A stretch of 36,488 bases of DNA, taken from a bacterium. GTDB taxonomy: Bacteria > Verrucomicrobiota > Kiritimatiellia > RFP12 > UBA1067. Where the stretch lies: NCBI GenBank assembly GCA_025360845.1, contig JANYBJ010000094.1, positions 1 through 36,488 on the forward strand, given 5' to 3'. A program made the position numbers and the translations under genes. Below are positions 25,045 through 32,255 of the stretch, one piece after another; the stretch's first letter is position 1, and the number at the start of each line of letters is the position of its first letter. The notes beneath the pieces were generated by a model. That model was not told where the DNA came from. It did not search any database and saw only the letters and a program-made list of their open reading frames with translations.

Positions 25045-26616
25045 TCAATCCTCTTCAGGATCATTTATCTCACTGTCTTCGGAATCCGACGTCTCTTGCA
25101 CTGCTTCCAGTTTTTCCGGTTCCAAGGAAGCTCGATATTCCTCTGCAAGCATGGTGCGGTTAAATTCCGCTGTGGGCTCTGTCTCCTGAACAAGACGCTC
25201 AATATCGTCTATCGTCGACCGGAAAAACTCTTTACGACGGTTGATCTTGTTTATCCGGTTGCCTTCTAGGGTTGTGTGAAGTTTGTGCTCAAGAGACACG
25301 GCGTCTTGCGAGAAAATAAAACTGTGAACGTCGAATTCGAAGGGGACGCTCGCGTCTCCTAAGTCATCGATGCGCTCTTGGGGTTCTAGACGCCTGGTCA
25401 TGCCCACTTTGAAAACGTTCTCGCCGAACGCGCCAAGGTTACTGATGACGTAGACTGTTCCAGCTTTGCCGTTCTGCAGATTGGCAATCTCGTCTTTCTT
25501 GACTGCGACTTCGCCAAGCTGAAGTTCAACCTCGCGTATGCGTGTTTCCACCGCCTCACGTTGCTCAGGTGATGCCTCAATGATCGTCTGCCGAAGCCTC
25601 TCGATCTCGGCCTGGTATTTCGATTCCTCGGCCATGACCTTTTTCATCTTCTCTTCCAGTTCCTTGCGCTCTTTCGCCTCCTGCCGCATCTGCGCCCGCA
25701 GGGCGATCTGTTCCTGTCTGGCCTGTTCCTTGCGTATATACCAGAGGTGTTCGATCTTTGCGGCTTCGACAAAGTGATGTTCGATCTGGCCGATGAATTT
25801 GGTGAGCGTGGGAAGAATGGACTGGTTGCCTTCGCCTGCAATGAACATCGCTTTGCCGACTACCTTCTTGATCTCTGCTATGGCTTTGTCGATGCTTTCG
25901 CCGCGCAGGTTTATCAGAACGGCCTGGAGTTCGGCCCGCAGGGCGATGACCGTCAAAGCGTATAGCGAGCGGTTCGCCTTCGACGTGTAGCGTCCTTCGT
26001 ACTGTTTGAAAATTGATTCGATGTTCTTCTCGTTCTCACGGAAGGCTTTCCGCAGGTCCTTTACATCCAGCGCATGCAGACGCAACGCGACAGACGGTGC
26101 AAGGGACTCGGCCTCCTGAAAATCAATTTCCGGTATTTTGCAGAGCGTTGCTTGCGGATCGTAGTTAAGGAACCGTTCAAGGCAGTTCACAATGCCCTTG
26201 TACAATTCTTTGATTTTCGTCAGTTTCTTCTGATCGCGCTCCAAATCCTTCGACGTTCTATTTAGCTCGTTTGCCAATTGGGCGTGACGTTCCATGATGA
26301 TGCCGGAGGCCGCATTTGTCTCGTTTATCCGCGTTTCCAGATCGCGCAGTCGTTCACGCATTTCCTCCAACTCGACATACCCGTTCGCTCGGAAATAGGT
26401 TTCGAATTCGGCTACTTTGGTCTGCGTGGCGCGGCCCAGCAATTCCAAGCGTCTTAGCTCTTCAATATACTGGCGTGTCTTCTTATCGGCGAGATACTGA
26501 ACCACCAGAAAGGCCGCGCCGATCACAATACCAACGTACCAGAGGGGACGCCAGAGGCCGCAGACAATCAGTGTCGCGACGATGAGCCATGTTGACTCGT
26601 ACCATTTCCGTTCCAT
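25045..26616 (-). CDS. Membrane-anchored coiled-coil protein with T5orf172 (DUF4041 / GIY-YIG-related) domain
   Basis: A 523-aa protein. The start at 26616 (MERKWYESTWLIVATLIVCG) is chosen because it follows AGGAGA; it gives two N-terminal membrane segments (about residues 8-24 and 27-42). A long coiled coil covers roughly 45-130 and again about 265-350 (QIALRAQMRQEAKERKELEE). Between them lies the DUF4041 region. The C-terminal T5orf172 domain reads GTVYVISNLGAFGENVFKVG, MTRRLEPQERIDDLG, and later SLEHKLHTTLEGNRINKINR with KEFF, a GIY-YIG-like layout with the signature tyrosines partly replaced. This family occurs in phages and accessory regions. It sits 111 bases after the restriction-modification gene. 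Nuclease activity is plausible but unproven. Confidence 0.88.
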   Translation of the reverse strand: MERKWYESTWLIVATLIVCGLWRPLWYVGIVIGAAFLVVQYLADKKTRQYIEELRRLELLGRATQTKVAEFETYFRANGYVELEEMRERLRDLETRINETNAASGIIMERHAQLANELNRTSKDLERDQKKLTKIKELYKGIVNCLERFLNYDPQATLCKIPEIDFQEAESLAPSVALRLHALDVKDLRKAFRENEKNIESIFKQYEGRYTSKANRSLYALTVIALRAELQAVLINLRGESIDKAIAEIKKVVGKAMFIAGEGNQSILPTLTKFIGQIEHHFVEAAKIEHLWYIRKEQARQEQIALRAQMRQEAKERKELEEKMKKVMAEESKYQAEIERLRQTIIEASPEQREAVETRIREVELQLGEVAVKKDEIANLQNGKAGTVYVISNLGAFGENVFKVGMTRRLEPQERIDDLGDASVPFEFDVHSFIFSQDAVSLEHKLHTTLEGNRINKINRRKEFFRSTIDDIERLVQETEPTAEFNRTMLAEEYRASLEPEKLEAVQETSDSEDSEINDPEED

Positions 26617-26646
26617 CGGTTCTCCTAGGTGCTTGTTGGACAAAGT

Positions 26647-26680
26647 GGGCAACCACAGAGGGCTGCCCCTATAGTGTGCC
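26647..26680. repeat. Palindromic repeat copy 3 (after restriction-modification gene)
   Basis: AACCACAGAGGGCTGCCCCT with ATAGTGTG; shares about 20 of 24 core positions with copy 2. It lies in the 111-base gap between the restriction-modification and T5orf172 genes. Confidence 0.7.
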
Positions 26681-26727
26681 GGGGATGGGGATGAGCTGTA
26701 TTTCGGGAGTTTACATAAATTGGTTTT

Positions 26728-29700
26728 CTATCCCACATGCCCCAAGGCCGCGAGGGCGTCGACGAGGCGCTGGACGGTTGGGGCGCGGACGCCGGTGAAG
26801 TGGCGGGCAAGGGTCTTCGCGCCGTCTGCGGGCTGCCACGCGGTCTGGTGGATCACTCCGCGCACGAGGGCAATCTGGTCGGCAAGGGAAGCGGGCCAGG
26901 GGAGAAGTTCATTAGTGCGGGAGGGCGTTAGTTCATTAGTCTGGAGACCGAGATCGGACTGCACGGCGGCGCTGCCGGCTGAAGCCGGACCAACATGCGG
27001 TTGCTGATACGCGGGGCGGAGATAGCGGACGGTGCCGCGTGATTCCTCGTCGGCGCGGGCGCGGTTGAGGGCGACCAGACGGTCGAGAATGTCGGCATCG
27101 GCAAGTGCGGATTCCCAGCCGTAAGCGGCGGCAACGGCGGCGTCGAGTTCGTCGTGGAGCTGGCGCAGGACGGTGATGAGCCCCTGATCGTGGATGGCGC
27201 GTTGCTTGGCGGTCAGCGTCGCGTTGGCGCGGAGCGCCTCCAGCACGTTGTACATGTCCGTCATGGTCAGCGCGGGATGCAAGGCGAGCTGGCGCTTGCG
27301 GTGCGCGTCGAGCCGCTCCGCTATTTCGCGGATGCGGGCCTTCTGCTCTTCTGTCGCGTCCGGGAATGGGAAGGTCTCGAAACACGTGGTCTTGTTGTAA
27401 ACGGGACGATCTTCAAGTGTGCCGCCGGTTGCCAAAGCCCATGCCACATGGATATGGCTGGAGAGCACGCCGAGCACATAGGCGTCGTCATGCGCGAAGC
27501 AGACGAGCCTGTTGTCGGGCAGCACGGCGGCGGCGAGGAACTGGAAGAAGCGGTGCTTGGAGGTCTCGACCGTGGCGACGTAGTGCGGCAGGCCTTCGAG
27601 CGCTGGGCGGAACGCCTTGCGCGGCTCGCCGTGAATCCACCAGTTTTTGCGGTATGAGTCGCGGCTGTTCGCGTCACGCTCAGGCTTCACGCGCTCATGC
27701 ACCCACTGGTAAACTTCGGGGAAGCGGTCGCGCACCTCGGCTTCTGAGAGCCCGAAGAGGTCGATGACCAGCACGTCACGCGGGCGGCTGGTGAGATCCT
27801 TGCCGTTGCGGTATTCGCGGATGTGACGCTCAAGTCCTGCCACGCGGCCAAGGCCGAGTGTGGCACCCTCTTCGCGGGTGATGATGAAGCCCGCGCCGAT
27901 CACTTGAACACCGCGGTTGCTGATATTCTCGTTGGCTTTGAGCGCGACCGCGCCTGCGACATCCGCGCCGATGGTGAGGTCGGCGTTGATCGTGCCGGTG
28001 CGCGTGGCGAGCGTGATATCGACCGCGCCCTCGGCCCCTTCGGTCTCCGAAGTGATAGTCTGCAAGGTGGCAGCGGCGTCCCGCCGCTGGAGTCCCGCGA
28101 CGGTCATGGCGATGCGCACGGCCGCGCCGTCGGCGTTCTCAACCCACGGATGATCCGGAATCGCGAAGAGAAGGGAGAGCGGCGCATCTGGCAGGGACGC
28201 CTCGCCGAGGCGTCCGCAGGTCCGTGCGGAGACCGGCGGACGGCTCGGGGAGCCGTCCCTACCATTGGGATTCTCGGCTGATGGAGAGAGGTGCGCCTCC
28301 AGCACGCGGCGGTTGAAGGTCTGGCGCAGGGAGTTGGTGGTGATGAAGCCGAAGCGTTCAGCGTGATGTTCACGCACTAGGCCAGCGGCCTTGTGCCACC
28401 AGTACATCACGAAGTCGGCGGACTCGGGGACTTCGGGATAGAGAGCCCGCAGGGTTTCGGTGTAGCCGTCGCCGAGGGCGTCGCGCATGCGGGCGGGGCC
28501 GATGAAGGGCGGGTTGCCGACGATGAAGTCGGCGGCGGGCCACTCGGCGGGGCGCGGGTTGACGTAGGCGTAGACCACGCGGCGGGCGGTCTCGTCGGGC
28601 ACGTCCTCGCCGGTGACGGGATGGGTCTTGAGCGTGTGGCCGTCCCACTGGGTGACGATGCTGTTGTGCGCGTCGCGCAGCGGCTCGAAGCGGTCGCAGG
28701 CGAGCACGGCGTCGCGGTTCTCGATGGTGTGGAACTTGGAGATGACCGGCTCGGCGAGGGCGGCCTTGCCGCGCGTGCGCAGGTGCCACTGGAGGTAGCC
28801 GATCCAGAGGCAGAGCTCGGCGAGCACGGCGGCGCGGGGGTTGAGCTCCAGGCCGAGGAACTGCGCGGGGTGGACGGTGTGGCCCTGCAGGTCGAGCGAG
28901 CGTTCGGTCTCGCCGAGGGTGGCGAGCAGGCCGAGGACCTCGGCCTCAAGCCGCTTGAGGTGTTCGAGGGTGACGTAGAGGAAGTTGCCGGAGCCGCAGG
29001 CGGGGTCGAGCACGCGCACGGTGCAGAGGCGCAGGTGGAAGGCGCGGAGGGCGGCGAGCGCGGCCTTGCGGTCGTCCGACGCGAGGCAGGCGGAAACGGC
29101 GGCCTGCACGCTCTCCCACTCCGTGCGCAGGGGCTCGATGACCGTGGGGATGACGAGGCGCTCCACATAGGCGCGGGGCGTGTAGTGCGCGCCGAGCATG
29201 TGGCGCTCGCGGTCGTCGAGGGCGCGTTCCAGCAGGGTGCCGAAGATGGCGGGCTCGACGTCGCGCCAGTCGGCGCGGGCGGCGGCGGCGAGGAGGTCGA
29301 TCTGCTCCGGGGTGACAGCCAGCGCGCGGCGCTCCTCGAAAAAACCGCCGTTGAAGCGCAGGAGTTTTGCGCGCAGGGCGACGCTCAGGCCGCCCTTGTC
29401 CATGGTCTTCCAGAGCTCCTCGACGATGGTCTTGAAGGCGCGGTGATTGTCGCGCAGGGATTCGATCAGGCCGCTGAAGCTCGCCTTGGGGAGCAGGTCG
29501 ACGTCCTCGGCGAACATGGTGAAGATGCAGCGCATGAGGAAGCCGCCCACTTCGGCAGGCGAGTGGCCCGAGGCTTCGAGCGACTTGGCGAGTTCGGCGA
29601 GCTTGCCGGAGATCTCGCGGGTGACGCGAGCGCTGCGGAGCGCGGGGTCGAGGCTGGCGGGGTCGGTCCAGACGAGGCGCAGGCGTTCGCGCAGCGCGGG

Positions 29701-30207
29701 GTCGGCGAGGTCGCGGATCAGGATGCGGTGGCAGGAGGCGTCCGGGAACGGGATATAGATGCCGCCGGTGCGCGTGAACTCGGAATAGATTTCGATGGCG
29801 TGGCCGACATCGGCGACAAGCAGGAAGGGCGGGCGGCCCTCGGCAGCGGGCAGGGCGCGGACATAGCGCTCGGCCTGGTTCTTGGCGCGGACCATGGACT
29901 GGTCCCAGCCTTCGGAGCCGCGGATGCCGTGGCCCGGTTTGGCGTCGCCGTCGTTCGCGCCCTGCTTGGCCTCCAGCACGAAGTGGCCGCGCTTGTAGAG
30001 GTCGACGCGGCCGAGGCTGACTGAGCCGTCGCGGTTGGGGAAGCGGACGGACTTTTCGAAGACGTAGGCGTTCAGGGCGTCATCCGCCCCGGCTGGCTGG
30101 GGCGGCTCGACCTCCAGCACGGCGCACAGCTCCGTGAGGAAAAGCTGATAGTTGGCCCGCTCCGACGCCCCCGATGCCTCCCATCTCTTTATGAACGCAT
30201 CAATCAT
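26728..30207 (-). CDS. Fused MmeI-like (type IIL) restriction-modification enzyme
   Basis: An 1159-aa protein combining endonuclease, adenine methyltransferase and target recognition. The N-terminus contains GRVDLYKRGHFVLEAKQG: D69, E79 and K81 form a PD-(D/E)XK site with the same D-x9-E-x-K spacing I recall for MmeI. A helical linker follows (FLMRCIFTMFAEDVDLLP). The methyltransferase has motif I VLDPACGSGNFLYV (about residue 400) and motif IV DFIVGNPPFIG (about 559), NPPF indicating N6-adenine methylation. The target recognition domain begins near LLFAIPDHPWVENADGAAVR. A double-hairpin repeat (28191-28263) is translated as an insertion at about residues 649-672. It heads a five-gene minus-strand run. 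BREX PglX and DISARM DrmMI are alternatives, but their partner genes are absent. Confidence 0.9.
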   Translation of the reverse strand: MIDAFIKRWEASGASERANYQLFLTELCAVLEVEPPQPAGADDALNAYVFEKSVRFPNRDGSVSLGRVDLYKRGHFVLEAKQGANDGDAKPGHGIRGSEGWDQSMVRAKNQAERYVRALPAAEGRPPFLLVADVGHAIEIYSEFTRTGGIYIPFPDASCHRILIRDLADPALRERLRLVWTDPASLDPALRSARVTREISGKLAELAKSLEASGHSPAEVGGFLMRCIFTMFAEDVDLLPKASFSGLIESLRDNHRAFKTIVEELWKTMDKGGLSVALRAKLLRFNGGFFEERRALAVTPEQIDLLAAAARADWRDVEPAIFGTLLERALDDRERHMLGAHYTPRAYVERLVIPTVIEPLRTEWESVQAAVSACLASDDRKAALAALRAFHLRLCTVRVLDPACGSGNFLYVTLEHLKRLEAEVLGLLATLGETERSLDLQGHTVHPAQFLGLELNPRAAVLAELCLWIGYLQWHLRTRGKAALAEPVISKFHTIENRDAVLACDRFEPLRDAHNSIVTQWDGHTLKTHPVTGEDVPDETARRVVYAYVNPRPAEWPAADFIVGNPPFIGPARMRDALGDGYTETLRALYPEVPESADFVMYWWHKAAGLVREHHAERFGFITTNSLRQTFNRRVLEAHLSPSAENPNGRDGSPSRPPVSARTCGRLGEASLPDAPLSLLFAIPDHPWVENADGAAVRIAMTVAGLQRRDAAATLQTITSETEGAEGAVDITLATRTGTINADLTIGADVAGAVALKANENISNRGVQVIGAGFIITREEGATLGLGRVAGLERHIREYRNGKDLTSRPRDVLVIDLFGLSEAEVRDRFPEVYQWVHERVKPERDANSRDSYRKNWWIHGEPRKAFRPALEGLPHYVATVETSKHRFFQFLAAAVLPDNRLVCFAHDDAYVLGVLSSHIHVAWALATGGTLEDRPVYNKTTCFETFPFPDATEEQKARIREIAERLDAHRKRQLALHPALTMTDMYNVLEALRANATLTAKQRAIHDQGLITVLRQLHDELDAAVAAAYGWESALADADILDRLVALNRARADEESRGTVRYLRPAYQQPHVGPASAGSAAVQSDLGLQTNELTPSRTNELLPWPASLADQIALVRGVIHQTAWQPADGAKTLARHFTGVRAPTVQRLVDALAALGHVG
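26975..26988. repeat. Short palindrome inside the restriction-modification gene
   Basis: CCGGCT-GA-AGCCGG, a 6-bp hairpin in a GCGGCGCTGCC...GGACCAAC context, within codons for about residues 1073-1077. A related hairpin (TCCGGC-CTT-GCCGGA) is at 32229-32243. Confidence 0.5.
28071..28089. repeat. Palindrome inside the restriction-modification gene
   Basis: CAGCGGC-GTCCC-GCCGCTG, a perfect 7-bp hairpin in the recognition-domain coding part, about 100 bases from the larger double-hairpin element. Confidence 0.55.
28191..28263. repeat. REP/BIME-like double-hairpin element within the restriction-modification ORF
   Basis: Two perfect 9-bp hairpins, GGACGCCTC-GCC-GAGGCGTCC (28195-28215) and GGACGGCTC-GGG-GAGCCGTCC (28238-28258), are separated by 22 bases, and the outer ends are inverse: GCAGGGACG at the left and CGTCCCTACC at the right. 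Paired hairpins of this kind are the layout of REP doublets moved by RAYT proteins. The reading frame stays open through it. Confidence 0.8.
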
Positions 30208-30685
30208 TGAGCGATAGTATAAAGGAGCGGGGTGTGGAAGGGAAGGGTAGAAGACGGCGTATCAAAAACGTGTCCTTTGTGGGGTTTCGGCTGGGGCACC
30301 GCCCGAACCATGCCGGGACAAGGCCCGGGATCTCGGGGTCTGAAACAGGCCTCACAGGCCTCTAGCGCACGGTTTTTGAGGTTTGCCGGGGCTGATGATG
30401 GTGTATTGACGATTATCGGCGGGTGGCCCCTGCCCGCTCGTCAAACTTGCAGACTCATTGCGCTTACGGTCTGACAGCGCGATAAAACCGTTGCCTGTGG
30501 TTCGGCATGTCCGGATCGTAAAACCTCACGGTTCCATTTTAATTATCCTCTGCCACATATTGCAACAAGCCGAAAAAAAGATAAGGGGCTCCTCTTCTTC
30601 TTGATCTTGAAATTGAAGATCACGGGTTGCGGGGGCGCTTGCGGGTGTGTTAGACTATAACGTGTTTTCTACAATGGGGGCAAAT
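30208..30685. other. Gene-free spacer between the restriction-modification gene and the next plus-strand gene
   Basis: No convincing gene in 478 bases. It holds the promoter of the restriction-modification gene at its left end, a GCGGG/CCCGC hairpin (30419-30437), an att-like repeat (30551-30573) resembling the one after tRNA-Pro, and a TATAAC -10-like box (30656-30661) without a good -35 before the gene at 30686. Confidence 0.6.
30216..30221 (-). promoter_or_regulatory. -10 element of the restriction-modification operon
   Basis: TATACT on the minus strand lies only 8 bases upstream of the ATG at 30207 and has just a weak -35 (TTCCCT). No ribosome binding site precedes the ATG, so the transcript could be nearly leaderless. 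Confidence 0.45.
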
Positions 30686-31123
30686 ATGGCTGATTGGCGG
30701 AATGAGTTGAGCGGGATTCTTGTAAATAAAGCCCGCGTGACGCGTGCGGAGCAGGAGAACGCGGTGTTCGAGGCGTTTCTAGATGCGACGGCCATGCCGG
30801 CTCTGGCGGAGATCGCCGAAGAGCTGACCAGCAAACACGGGCGCGATGCCCAAATGCGCCGCGCTCCGGCCTCGGCGACCTTGAGCGTGCGTGCGGGCGA
30901 GGTGGAGGAGATCACCTTCCGCGTGATGAAGCACTTCGTGCAGAGCGGCATCTTGCCGCGCGCTGAAGTCCGCCTCAACCGCGGTCAGCGTTTCGTGAAG
31001 TACGAGAGCATGTTCAAGGACGACCCGCAGAACTATCCGATCACGGATGTGACCAAGGACGAGGTCATCGGCTGCTTCCTCAAATATTACCGCATGGTCA
31101 TGGACAGCGGCTCGCCGGAATGA
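30686..31123 (+). CDS. Conserved-looking hypothetical protein
   Basis: Not recognised. The 145-aa product starts MADWRNELSGILVNKARVTR and is soluble, charged and without signal peptide or membrane segments. The start at 30686 is chosen because a GGGGGC stretch lies 6 bases upstream; an ATG four codons earlier is also in frame. The middle part (EVEEITFRVMKHFVQSGIL) and the end (DVTKDEVIGCFLKYYRMVMD) are predicted helical and the codon usage matches the neighbouring core genes, so it is probably real. It precedes the M42 peptidase gene by 24 bases, suggesting co-transcription. Confidence 0.7.
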   Translation: MADWRNELSGILVNKARVTRAEQENAVFEAFLDATAMPALAEIAEELTSKHGRDAQMRRAPASATLSVRAGEVEEITFRVMKHFVQSGILPRAEVRLNRGQRFVKYESMFKDDPQNYPITDVTKDEVIGCFLKYYRMVMDSGSPE

Positions 31124-31147
31124 GTCGCATAAGGGCGGTCCGTCCAC

Positions 31148-32137
31148 ATGGATTCGGTACTCCAGAGGCTGATCGCCTGCCACAGCACCCCCGGCGACGA
31201 AAACGACGTGCGCGAGGTGCTGGAGACGTGTTGGCGCGCGTGCGGCTGGCAGACTGAACGGCACGGCGACTACGCGGTCACCGCGCGGCTACCGGGAGGC
31301 GCTTCCGGCAGGCCGGTTTTGCTGATCTGCGCGCACATGGATTCTCCCGGTTATAGTGTTGACCGGTTGCCCCCCGCGTCTGCCCCTACTTCGCCCTGCG
31401 CCAGTTTCGGCGTGACGGAACTGGGCTCCCCCGAGTTTGCCGGCGAGACGGCGGACGGTCTCATCAAGACGCGGCAGGGATGCTTTCGGGGCAGGCTGCG
31501 TGCGGTTGCCACGGGGGAGGGCGAGACCGATATCCGGTTCGAGTTGGACGCAGCCGACGCGGCGCGGGCCGAGGTGCGGCAAGGCGACCGGGTCTGTTTC
31601 ACACCGCAGCTCAGCCGAGCAGCTTACCTTCTTCAAGCCCCTTTTCTCGACAACCGGCTGGGGTGTTGGGCGCTGACGCGGCTGGCCGCCGAAGCCGGCG
31701 CGTGGCAGACGCGCTACGAGGTTGTGCTGGGCGCGACGGCCAGCGAAGAGCTGTGCGGGTTCGGCGCGCGTGTGCTGGCGGCGCAGGTGCGTCCCGATCT
31801 GGTGGTGGTGCTCGACACGACTTACGAATCCGAAGAGCAAGGCGTGCGGCTCGGTCAGGGGCCGGTGCTGACGCTCAGCGACGCCTCGGTTCTGCTCAGC
31901 CCGAAGACGCGGGACCGCGTGCTGGCGATCATGGCGCGGGCGGGTCTGACGGTGCAGACCGAGGTCTATAATTTCAGCGGCACGGACGCGCGGGCCTTTC
32001 CCCAGCAGGGGTTGCCCTGTCCGGTGCTGCCGCTGCTGGTGCCGACGCGCGGCAACCATGCGACGCGCGAGACGGCGGATGAGCGCGACCTCGAGGCGTG
32101 GCTGTTGGCGATCCGCGCGATTGCCGAGAACTATTAA
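31148..32137 (+). CDS. M42-family metallo-aminopeptidase
   Basis: A cytoplasmic dizinc (or dicobalt) aminopeptidase of 329 aa. The metal and catalytic residues are in place: LICAHMDSPGYSVD (first histidine and aspartate), FLDNRLGCWAL (bridging aspartate), GATASEELCGFGARV (catalytic and metal glutamates), LVVVLDTTYE and the last ligand in PTRGNHATRETADE. The segment after the first motif (PPASAPTSPCASFG) is short and unlike the usual M42 sequence, but the frame remains open. Peptidases of this family form dodecamers that trim oligopeptides; some relatives are annotated as endoglucanases by mistake. It follows the unknown 145-aa gene and ends at a repeat-rich terminator. Confidence 0.9.
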   Translation: MDSVLQRLIACHSTPGDENDVREVLETCWRACGWQTERHGDYAVTARLPGGASGRPVLLICAHMDSPGYSVDRLPPASAPTSPCASFGVTELGSPEFAGETADGLIKTRQGCFRGRLRAVATGEGETDIRFELDAADAARAEVRQGDRVCFTPQLSRAAYLLQAPFLDNRLGCWALTRLAAEAGAWQTRYEVVLGATASEELCGFGARVLAAQVRPDLVVVLDTTYESEEQGVRLGQGPVLTLSDASVLLSPKTRDRVLAIMARAGLTVQTEVYNFSGTDARAFPQQGLPCPVLPLLVPTRGNHATRETADERDLEAWLLAIRAIAENY

Positions 32138-32211
32138 CACAAAGACACGAAGGCACAAAGAAGAGGTGGCCTCTTTTTCGTTTTTTCTTAATGTCTTTGA
32201 GTCTTTGTGTT
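32136..32211. repeat. Inverted repeat of the CACAAAGACACGAAGG type after the M42 gene
   Basis: AACACAAAGAC (32136-32146) is the exact inverse of GTCTTTGTGTT (32201-32211). Internal words (CACGAAGGCACAAAG) repeat the same theme. It begins inside the M42 stop codon and encloses the terminator hairpin. Confidence 0.8.
32160..32185 (+). terminator. Rho-independent terminator after the M42 peptidase gene
   Basis: AAGAGG (32161-32166) pairs with CCTCTT (32170-32175) around TGG, followed directly by T-rich TTTCGTTTTTTC. Classic hairpin plus U-tract, 24 bases after the stop. Confidence 0.75.
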
Positions 32212-32255
32212 GAACGTATTCACAGTGGTCCGGCCTTGCCGGATGAGGAGCGGGA

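Noticed and set aside
28393..30024. Long plus-strand open frame of 543 codons opposite the restriction-modification gene
   Set aside because: High GC content produces an antisense frame without stops; the opposite strand has all the methyltransferase and nuclease motifs in order.
26728..30207. DISARM or BREX system
   Set aside because: The methyltransferase could fit by size, but no DrmA/DrmB/DrmC-type helicase or PLD genes and no PglZ or BrxC genes are nearby, and the N-terminal nuclease motif favours MmeI-like enzymes.
22100..30700. CRISPR array in the defence-like region
   Set aside because: No regularly spaced direct repeats with unique spacers were seen; the three palindromic copies are 0.8-2.8 kb apart.
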